From NCBI GenBank assembly GCA_026874595.1, contig CM049307.1:94154330-94218329 (forward strand): 64,000 bases of DNA, read 5' to 3'. This DNA is from Sipunculus nudus (taxonomy: Eukaryota; Annelida; Sipuncula; Golfingiida; Sipunculidae). This document shows, in pieces, positions 55,628-64,000 of the stretch. The position numbers and the translations under genes were made by a program. The first letter of the stretch is position 1; each line of letters starts with the position of its first letter. A model generated the notes under the pieces. It had not been told where the DNA came from. It made no database searches and saw nothing but the letters and a program-made list of their open reading frames with translations.

Positions 55628-55828
55628 TATAGAACGCGGGCTTCAGGCCAACAAACATAGGATACTGCTACTTCCATCTTAATGTTTGCCACTTATTTTT
55701 ATCTGCCACTTACACTCTCCTCCATTACATAAATTCTAAACATCATAATGTCCGTCCGCATACACTCATAACCTCATCGAGACAGTGCGGGAGTGATCCT
55801 ACATTCGCTCTGAATCCCGCGTTCTATA
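55628..55828. mobile_element. TIR MITE, about 200 bp
   Basis: Inverted termini TATAGAACGCGGGCTTCAG (55628-55646) and CTGAATCCCGCGTTCTATA (55810-55828) match at 18 of 19 positions. TA is at both outer ends, so a TA target duplication with TAGAACGCGGG termini is likely, as in Tc1/mariner-type elements. The interior is non-coding. Confidence 0.65.
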
Positions 55829-56416
55829 GTGGCTCCTAAATGTGTATCTCAATGCAGTAATGAGAAAAAATCTCGATTTGCAAAACATTTTAAGTCAGTA
55901 TTATGTGTTTAAAACTTTGGTGGTGCCACTCCACACGTGTATACATCACACTGTACCAACCACGACGTGATTTTTTGTTATTATTTGCTTTACATCTGTT
56001 ACATAGGCCTACCTGTGTTGGTGAATATTTGTTGAGGACCTCAATCGCATGCAAGGCCCTGGACTTCCTGCGACGGTGTGCGACTGTATAACCAACAAGG
56101 ATTCCTGCGACCCGGTAAATGTGCATTCAAGCATATCAGGTCATGTGGGGGTGTCGCAGGAAGGCCTGCAAAACAATTCTTTCAAAGATCCCCCTTTTGA
56201 GAAGGGATCGCCGATGGGGATTATTTCGGGCCGGTTACCGTGAAATGTCAGAAAATCCCAGATAGGGCCCCAGGAGTAAAACTCTGTTCCGCCATCACAA
56301 ACTCTATGGCCATTGTGTTACAGGGCCCGAAGACACAAAGAAAAGAGGCGCCCGCGGGGGAGCAAATATTAAAATTTTTAATTATGCACGTAATACGAAT
56401 ATATTCCAAATAAATG
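55829..56416. other. Unassigned, comparatively GC-rich sequence
   Basis: The part at about 56110-56360 is more GC-rich than its surroundings (CGGGCCGGTTACCG, GGCGCCCGCGGGGGAG). No protein family or RNA fold was recognised. Confidence 0.35.
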
Positions 56417-56572
56417 TAGGTGAAATCTCTCCGGACAAACCCGGAGCATATGTATGTCGAAAATCACGGCAATCCGTACGGTGGTATCAGAGGAGATAGG
56501 GAAAATTACAAAAATCGCCTTACGCTATATAGGGAAAATTACAAAAATCGCCTTACGCTATTGATATCTAGA
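56417..56572 (-). mobile_element. Helitron-like element with a 33-bp internal duplication
   Basis: The minus-strand 5' end TCTAGATATCAATAGCG is preceded by A, as in the intact mini-Helitron at 55056-55183. It shares AATCCGTACGGTGGTATC and the CTTACGCTAT subterminal block. A stem CTCCGG/CCGGAG (56429-56446) sits where the 3' hairpin is expected. The expected CTRR end is degraded (CTAC). A 33-bp unit (AGGGAAAATTACAAAAATCG...) is duplicated at 56496-56561. Confidence 0.55.
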
Positions 56573-56649
56573 TAATACATCCTATGAGTTATAATATAGG
56601 GTACAAGGGTACATAAATGATGATAAGGTGCCTATATTGAACGAACCGT

Positions 56650-56652
<3 letters not shown>

Positions 56653-56700
<48 letters not shown>
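56653..56700. repeat. (AT)n microsatellite
   Basis: About 24 AT units. Confidence 0.96.
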
Positions 56701-56703
<3 letters not shown>

Positions 56704-59700
56704 TATCCGAGACGTGACCACGGAGGAGTACGATGGCAAAGAATAGATGGCATCACCGTCAATTATTATAGAGGTATTTTTCCAGGTTTGGAACATAATG
56801 ATACTCAATAATATGGGTTCCAATTTTTGGGACTTGGGGATAAGAGACTTTGGGACGCTGTTGAAAACGCAGGTAAACAGTTTATGCTTATGGAATATCT
56901 CAAGATGCCATACGGATATGGGACACGCGCAGTCCCCATAATCGCGCATCACAATAGGAATTTACGGGGACAATATAATGATACTTAGAGAAATGAATGA
57001 GGTGCTGTTGAATTTATTCTTATTTTATAATAAATAAAAACACTGCTGTACTTAGATTTTTAGGTTCGGGTGCGATCGCGAAAATGAAATCGTCTAAATC
57101 GTTCAACCTTAAGATATCGCGAAATTTCACCATCTCGAAAATTAAGCAAACTCAGTATACTCTTTCAACAAAAGGAGCGCATTTATTCTGTAACATACTA
57201 AAGTTAAGCTAAAAAGAGGAGCAACAAGAATGCATCCTAGATGTATATGTACTCTTAACATTAATTGTAAAAGAAGCATTTATTTAGATAAACTGAAACC
57301 AATTAATAATAGTATATTAACATAATGTCGCTGGGTATCTCTGGGACGAGTGTCTCTGAGACAGAGCCTTATATTAGCTTTTTTTGCTGAACGGTGGTTT
57401 TCTCAGGACACACATATGGTTGTATGTACTACTATGTGGTTAAAATGTTACTTTTCTCAATAAAGATATATGTAAACAACATTACATAAATGAGACAAGG
57501 TGGTTAAAACAATGGTCCTCTGAACCGTAGCATATCTGCATACCATTGTTAATTGCTGGATGCAGAAATAAAGGTCTTCAGCACAGGGACGGACCGAGGA
57601 TTGAGGAAAAGAATAAATCCAACCCAGGTAGACTAATTATCATGAAGCTTCTTCTCACCCCCAGTTCTATTACATTTACAGTCTACTCCAGTCCTATTTT
57701 TACTATTATATTCGATCTTTACATGGGACCTAGGTCAGAGTTAAGGAAACATCATTCAGACGCTGGGCCCTCTTGGAATCTAAGACTATTTTTGTCTCCG
57801 CTTTATAAGCACTCAATAACACTGATGATGTCTTGAAAATATAAGCACCCGTTTATTAACATCAGACTTAATTAGACTTTAAACGCAATGAAATAGATAC
57901 GTGTGAAAATAAAATCGTATCGAGAAACAATTAATTGAGGCTCTTGGTAGTTAGGGTCAGTATACAAAGAGGGTGAATTTAGCTTTATCCAAATCGGCAT
58001 TTTATTTTACCAACCAGTCCCATACAAATTACAGCTCTTTTTTTTTCGCTTTTTTCCTGTCATCAGGAATCTATCATTGTGAGTCATTGAGAACCTTAGA
58101 AACCACACACATGCACACATGAATCCTGCAGATCACTTAGCCTCCTGACACAATAGAAGTCTCAACACATCCCTGGAAATCGATGGGTAAGAAAATGATG
58201 TTACATTTGTCTTCCACGATATTTAGGAGTACGAATATATAATTTTTTAAATGACTGTAAACTTTCCCAGTGGTAAAAAAAAATGTGCGTGTTTTTGCAC
58301 AAGGAAAAAAAATTCTTTGTCTTAAGTTTTGAATGGCAGGTGTGTCATCAAATGGCAGGTGTGTCATCAAATGGCAGATGTGGCAGGTTTGCTTTAATTT
58401 CTAGGTATGTCATTATACTCATACAATATCAAATGCGCGAAAGCTATACGTGTACTGGCATTTAAATAATTTAGTAAATAATTTACGGAATTTAATTCTA
58501 ATAAAGGAGGTCAGATCGATTAAATAGACTATGTTGAATATCGTGCAGAGATATTCTTTTTATGAAGAGCTGTTGTTTTCTTTTATTTATATGCACGTTA
58601 TATATGATCTTAGTTTTTTATTCTTTTATCATACTTTTTTCAGTTATAATATTTTTCTTAACTACAAAATTATAAACATATAGGATTTATTTAGGATAAT
58701 CCTTTGGATCATTTTTATAGTACTCTGCCTTTAAAGGGACATAATCAGGAGCAATATCATGTCTATTCTTTCACACTCTCAGTTCAGTTTTGCTTTATAC
58801 AACAGTTTTCCAGCAAAACCAGTCCGGCACACAGTCTCAGTACCACACATTCGGCTATTTATGACCTTTTTGTGGCTCTGCGTGTTGGTAAACACAGTCC
58901 ACGTGTGTCTGTTAACCGTAATAAGGCCGCGTGACCGGAGGTCCGAATATGACCCGAAACACTCAATGTTTCATTCAGCGGGAACGTATTACATTTTTGG
59001 ACCAAGTCAGTCAGGGTATCTCCTGATTGACACGTGTTGTGGCCGGGCGATTTTCCTGCTGTGTTTATGTTAATAGATGTGATCGCGCCTGGTCCACTGT
59101 TTTTAACACTCGTTTAGAGGAGTATGCAAGTGCTTTCAGTGCAATATTTTGACATGTACAATTTTTTTTTAACGGGAAGAAGCCATCATTTTTCGTGTTA
59201 ATTCAACATGCTTCATGGGTGATTGGGCCATTTTAAATATGCCATAATCATTGATTGGGATCATCTAATGATAAATGACAATACGTTTTGTTCAGTCATA
59301 CATGAAATCCATACCCTTGCCGCCAAGAGCTTGTTAAACATTGTACAACAGTCACGCAGATGATAGCAGGAATGTCACACAGCACTGCGGACGCATTCCT
59401 AGTAACCGAGGGGACAATACAAAGCCGTACTTGCAAAAAATAAAACAGTCTCAGCTCCAAGCTGATAACGCCACAGCTAAAACCTTCCCTGTTGTCACTA
59501 AGAATGCTGGTGCTGCCTATATCCTGTAACCACGTGGCTGCCTCTTTGTCAGTCGACGTTAGCCCAGTTAGCTGGTTAGAAAATGTGATATACCAAGTTC
59601 ATATTATATAATTCGAAGTGTAATATTTGGTATATTCATATACCTGGATAATATAAATATCCAAACACGTAAACATAAATTCCGTTTCCTAAAATACATT

Positions 59701-59749
59701 AATCACTTTTCCTTATTCGAGAAAATATCACCACATAAACCCTAGGACA
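56701..59749. other. Unassigned sequence
   Basis: No recognisable protein family. 57050-57150 is rich in GCGAAAT/TCGCGA words that look repeat-like. A 20-bp unit (AAATGGCAGGTGTGTCATC) occurs about 2.5 times at 58335-58385. The open frames are short and motif-free. Confidence 0.45.
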
Positions 59750-60060
59750 ATTAATGTAATAAGATGCGCACAATGGACCGCTCCATGTGTAATTCCCCTT
59801 CATTACGCTCTAAGCCGGAGCTAGCATAACGTTACAAACCCACACACATATGCACACAAAGTACCTGATAGTTTTGACACATACAGGGCTTCATCCCCGG
59901 CAGCTTTTTGACGGTTCTGCTAACCATTCACCAGTCATCAGCAGATGAAGTCGTCTTGGCCAAAGAGAGCACAAGATACGACGCCATTTGAACGGCACAG
60001 GTTGTCTATGATCGAGATTTCTCAATATTTAGGTCAAATCTTATCTGAGAAGTAAATATC
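59750..60060. repeat. Dispersed repeat, copy B (partner at 12950-13300)
   Basis: Ordered matches to copy A include TTTGACACATACAGGGCTTC, GACGGTTCTGC, AAGATACGACGCCATTT, CACAGGTTG and CTCAATATTTAGGTCAAATC. Diverged, same orientation, non-coding. Confidence 0.5.
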
Positions 60061-60516
60061 TACTTTTCCACCAGAGGTCGTTTCTATTCAAAGGGACACA
60101 CTTCCTGCTAGGCAGGGTGGAACGATCGGGATAACTTGTCTCATATGTCAACTTTAATTAAAATCAAAATTTGTTACATTTTAAAGAAACTTCTGCTTAC
60201 ATCTTCCATGCGCATGCTTGCAAATAAGTTCTTATTCCGTGAAGTCCTTACCACAAAATCATCCGTGTTCATGTAACCCCTCCACCACCCCAATATAGTG
60301 TAATAAGCATGAAAGTATTAAAAACGGTTGATCAGGAACCTAGTTCGGCAGGGGGTTCGCGAGTGTCGGGTGTGTGTACCGGCTGAGGTATATTAGATCC
60401 TGACAGGTATACTCTCTAGAATTTCCAAATACGAGACTCATTTATATATATTAGCTAATCTGAGAGAATTATGACATCAATGAACCAGAATGGCTATTCA
60501 TACATCTCCCTGCATC

Positions 60517-60549
60517 AGTGGTTTAGCTCACCGGTAGAACAACAGGAAG

Positions 60550-60550
<1 letters not shown>
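60517..60550 (+). repeat. tRNA-like 5' half fragment
   Basis: AGTGGTTTAGCTCACCGGTA and GAACAACAGGA resemble the first 30 nt of a tRNA (A box TTTAGCTCACCGG). No B box follows because a CT/AT microsatellite begins at once. Most likely a truncated SINE head; it cannot be a functional tRNA. Confidence 0.35.
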
Positions 60551-60553
<3 letters not shown>

Positions 60554-60633
<80 letters not shown>

Positions 60634-60643
60634 GGTTTTCAAT

Positions 60644-60683
<40 letters not shown>
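60554..60683. repeat. Compound (CT)n(AT)n microsatellite with duplicated junction
   Basis: The CT tract (60554-60593) joins an AT tract (to about 60632), then TACGGTTTTCAATAAA, then a second AT tract (60648-60683), then TACGGCTTTAAATAAAACG. The junction sequence is duplicated with changes. Confidence 0.9.
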
Positions 60684-60684
<1 letters not shown>

Positions 60685-61055
60685 GGCTTTAAATAAAACG
60701 TGTTGTGAGTCTGGTACGCTCAGTATATTTTTAAACCACGATATGCTTTGAATTCTCTTCGTGATATGATAATTGGGAATATTTTACCGTGGATCCATAT
60801 GGCCAGCCCTTAATATGGTTAAATCCATAACTGATTAAGGTCAGTGTGTTCTAATTTGATTACAGATATTAATTCACGCCATGTTTCATTCATCAAACTA
60901 TTTGAAGTTTATGTGGAGTATTTTAAGCAATTGTGAATTTTATGGCATTTATTAATGTTAACTGGCTGTTACTTCTATGAAGAGTATTTTAATATAATTT
61001 TTCCAACTTAAGAAACTGAAAGTTATCGGACTTTTGTTATTTTGTAACACCTCTT

Positions 61056-61160
61056 CAAGAAAAAATGCTAAGTATCCAAGGAGAAAAACTTGAATGTAAA
61101 CGTTGAATCAAGAAAAATGCTAAGTATCCAAGGAGAAAAACTTGAATGTAAACGTTGAAT
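61056..61160. repeat. 53-bp tandem duplication, two copies
   Basis: The unit CAAGAAAAA.TGCTAAGTATC ... AAACGTTGAAT occurs at 61056-61108 and 61109-61160. They are identical apart from one A in the A-run. Confidence 0.9.
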
Positions 61161-62535
61161 ATATTCACAGTAACAATGCAATTTTTTTTATGAACGTGCA
61201 TTTCGATCTAAATTCTATTCGCCTGAATTAATCTTCGTTATTATTTGATATTATTTGTTAGTTATCCTTAGACAGATGATAACCTTGTTTTACTGTGTGT
61301 GGTTAATTACCTTTGACCTTGTCAGGTTATTACAGTAACCGTAAAATAGTCTATTACTGATGTAACAGTATCCTTGGTGAGTAGATAATCTGAGTGAAAG
61401 TCAGTAGTGACAGTCATTTGTGAGAGTACATGAAAGGCTTTTGTTAAAGTACATTAAGAAACCACTACATTTCTTTCAAAACATTATTATTATTTTTGTA
61501 TAAATCATCACACAATTACCTCAAACACACAAAACGTCCAATGTTCAATTACAAATGTAGCCACTAGATAAGTGTAACAATGCATAGCCACGCCATATCA
61601 TTAATAAAATATAATATAGCATATAAATGAACTAATGCCACTACGTATAAAGTTGAATACTTTCTAATTTCTTGAAAGTTTTATCCCAGTAAATGACTTA
61701 AGTCTATGTACAATACAGTCAAAAGTGACAAATATTTCCAGAAATAACTTAAAACGATTATGTTTATATACTGCCACAATATATTATTATTAGAATAATT
61801 ATTGTATTGATGGTGCATATATACCATCGACCAACAGCGTGGACAAATAAGTTAAAAATAGGTTCCTTTTAACAGCTTACAGGTAGTGACAAATATAATG
61901 TAAATAATCTGTCATTGGAATTGTGATTACTTCTATCTGATTTCTAGTTACTATTTGTTTGTATACTCAGTATATGTAGATTAAAAGTTATCAAACTTGT
62001 TATTGCTGTTACTCAAAAATATTCTCCTCAAACTGTTGCTAGGTATATTAGCCACCTTTTGGTTCTCGTATCTGTTAATCCAAATATGTCTGGTGTGTCT
62101 GAAGATCATAAGAAATAATCAATATAAAACACTAGGTTAAACTTTCTAAGAAGATATATATTTTCTGGTATGGGAGTGCAATACTCGGAGGTTGTAAATT
62201 TATGTATAATCTATCACTAAAATTTGTAATTTTAGAAATCTGAATTATAGTTACGATTTATTTTGATGTTAAAAAAAGAATAAACTGAATCATTTGCCAA
62301 ACTGATTGTTATTGTTAATCTATTTATTGGTTTCCTATGTATATTCTTATACGTGTTGTCACAAATGTCTTGTCACGACTTTAACCCTGACAACCAGCTC
62401 AACAAATGTTACTGTTACATCACAGATAAAACTCCTATGGTTCTGAAAAGATCAAGGGGAATTAACCACACAGTGAAACAAGAACATTGGCATATAGATA
62501 TTTTAATATGGTATATACACCATCACTACAGTAAC
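61161..62535. other. Unassigned AT-rich sequence
   Basis: No gene, RNA or repeat family recognised. Confidence 0.45.
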
Positions 62536-63941
62536 TAGGGACCCATGGGTCTCGACGATCAGCTGAATTTGTCTATAAGGATATTTTTAAAGAAATTTTT
62601 CAGAATGATAGTCCTGTTACCTTAACCAATGACCTTGTGACCAAAAAATCTTGGAACTTAATATCCTTGAACTTGCAGCATATAGATTATTGTAACACTC
62701 TTTTAGAAAGTGACCTTGACCTCTGACCAGGTAACCTCAAAATCTACAGATTTCCTAACTTTGGGCAAGTAAGCCATATGTGAAGGATTGAACGTTTAGG
62801 ATGAAAAGTTTGATTTACAGTGCATCCATAATCTTTTTAAAGATGTGGCTCCTGTGAACTTCAACTTTGATCTCTGGACCCTGAAAATCAAAATGAATTT
62901 ACTAAAGTGGTGGGTCATTTATATATCAGGTTTGAAGCCAATATGTCTATCAGAAGCAGAATTATCATCCATAATCTATTTTGCAAATGGATGGGCCCTG
63001 TGACCTTGACCTTTGACCAAGGTTCTTGCTTTAGTGGTTAGCCATATAGAAGTTAAGTTTGAAACCAATATGTCAAACTAAACTGGAGTTATTATCATAA
63101 AACTAATTTGTGAACAGATGCCCCTGTGACCTTGACCTTTGACCTTATGACCCCAAATTTATTTATGCTCTCCTCATACTGGAAAGTAAGCTAAATGCGC
63201 AAGATGGAAAGTTTGGAATGAAAAGCTTGGCTTAAAATGCAGCCATAATCTTTTTTATTAAGTGAGTCCTGTGACTTTGACCTTGATCATATAGATTTTT
63301 GCTTTAGTTTGGGGCCATATTTATGTCAAGTCTGAAATCCACGTGTCGATCCAATCTGGAGTTATTATCTGGAAACAAATTTGTGTGGATGGACGGATGG
63401 ACAAACAGATAACCAGACAAAAAGACAGGCAGACAGGATGATTACTTTATAGAGCATCCACTTGTGATCAATAAACAAACAAGGTTTTTGGACACTTGAT
63501 GTAATCACAGCTGAAACACTGACATGATTGTTGTCGTTTATATTAAAAAAATAGAAAAATATTCGTTAAAATAACAAAAATACAGGTGGCGCCACCACTT
63601 TTTCGGTAACTGACAAAACTAGTCATGGTCAATATTCAAGGCAAGATTCATAACATTCCATGCATTAATTACCAAGATATCGGAGGTTTTGTATCATTTT
63701 TTTATTATTCTGGGGGTACTTTCAAGCCCAATAGCTCGGAGATAAAAATTGCAGTGACCTAATTTCAGGTTTCCAAAGAGATTTTTTATTGACCTCCCTG
63801 GATATTCACTTAAAAGTTTCTAGGACCAGCAGTTACGATCTGTGCCCTGCTAACGGAAGGCCGGACGACTGGATGACCGGACGGACGACGGACAAAGCGC
63901 CATTCCCATTCCTCAGTTGACTCACAGTCAGCTGAGCTAAT
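62536..63941 (+). mobile_element. Pearl-like element, full-length composite
   Basis: 5' end CTAGGGACCCATGGGTCTCG and ACGATCAGCTGAATTTG. Core units with TGTGACCTTGACCTTTGACC, a GGACGGATGGACAAACAGAT tract, and the second module (GGTGGCGCCACCACTTTTTC, GCCCAATAGCTCGGAGAT) follow. GCCCTGCTAACGGAAGGCCG, a GACCGGACGGACGACGGAC tract and the 3' end CACAGTCAGCTGAGCTAAT close it. The composite has the same order as 51270-52952 and 38850-40645. Confidence 0.8.
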
Positions 63942-64000
63942 TATTCCACTTCATACATAGTGGCATGTTTGTTAATCAGTGAAATAATTTCCCAGTAGGT

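Noticed and set aside
60517-60550. Intact tRNA starting at AGTGGTTTAGCTCACC
   Set aside because: Only the 5' half is tRNA-like; a microsatellite follows where the anticodon arm and B box should be.

Overview
The window is animal nuclear DNA: AT-rich, dense in microsatellites, minisatellites and nested transposable elements, with spliced-gene signals and no operons, Shine-Dalgarno sites or CRISPR arrays. The most telling feature is a large set of interspersed repeats built from tandem units containing TGACCTTGACCTTTGACC. They end in an ACGG/GACA microsatellite followed by CAGTCAGCTGAGCTAA. This layout (short inverted termini, tandem core of about 150 bp, ACGG tract) is that of the pearl elements described from bivalve molluscs, so a bivalve or a close lophotrochozoan is the likely source. 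The species cannot be named from sequence alone.

Two host genes are convincing, both on the minus strand and paralogous: 6363-10673 (1436 aa) and 33539-37753 (1404 aa). Each is one giant coding exon with a 3' splice site 5 bases (gene 1) or 4 bases (gene 2) upstream of its ATG, so the first exon(s) must be non-coding and lie upstream. Each protein starts with a DZIP3-type HEPN domain (Rx5H motif). A coiled coil, a SIR2-like/Rossmann-like region, a SAMD9-type STAND P-loop NTPase (SGGGTT, no Walker lysine), a helical TPR-like superstructure and an OB-like C-terminus follow. This is SAMD9/SAMD9L-like architecture with a HEPN domain in place of SAM, and the likely role is cytosolic innate immune sensing or effector function.

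The remainder is mostly mobile DNA. 1.4-3.2 kb: decayed LINE. 3.35-3.69 kb: degenerate Harbinger-type MITE. 10.7-19.3 kb: hAT-like ends, microsatellites, a GAGTAC-rich foldback-like element, an old reversed pearl-like copy, and an inverted repeat cluster. 19.4-20.5 kb: pearl-like copy abutting a decayed multi-exon IS630/Tc1-type DDE transposase gene (20.5-24.5 kb) that also has PHD-like exons and contains a SINE. 24.8-27.6 kb: complete reversed pearl-like element. 28.9-29.7 kb: minisatellite with a nested element. 31.7-32.3 kb: TIR element. 32.7-33.3 kb: tandem array just 3' of gene 2. 38-54.9 kb and 62.5-63.9 kb: pearl-like elements with nested LINE, SINE and Harbinger-MITE insertions. 55-56.6 kb: a perfect 128-bp miniature Helitron, a TIR MITE and a second Helitron-like piece. 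56.7-62.5 kb: mostly unassigned sequence.

The best biology here is (i) the HEPN-SAMD9-like gene pair with its shared non-coding-first-exon structure, (ii) the readable wreck of a spliced transposase whose three catalytic positions are all gone, and (iii) nested insertions whose target-site duplications and empty-site paralogues can be read directly inside the window.
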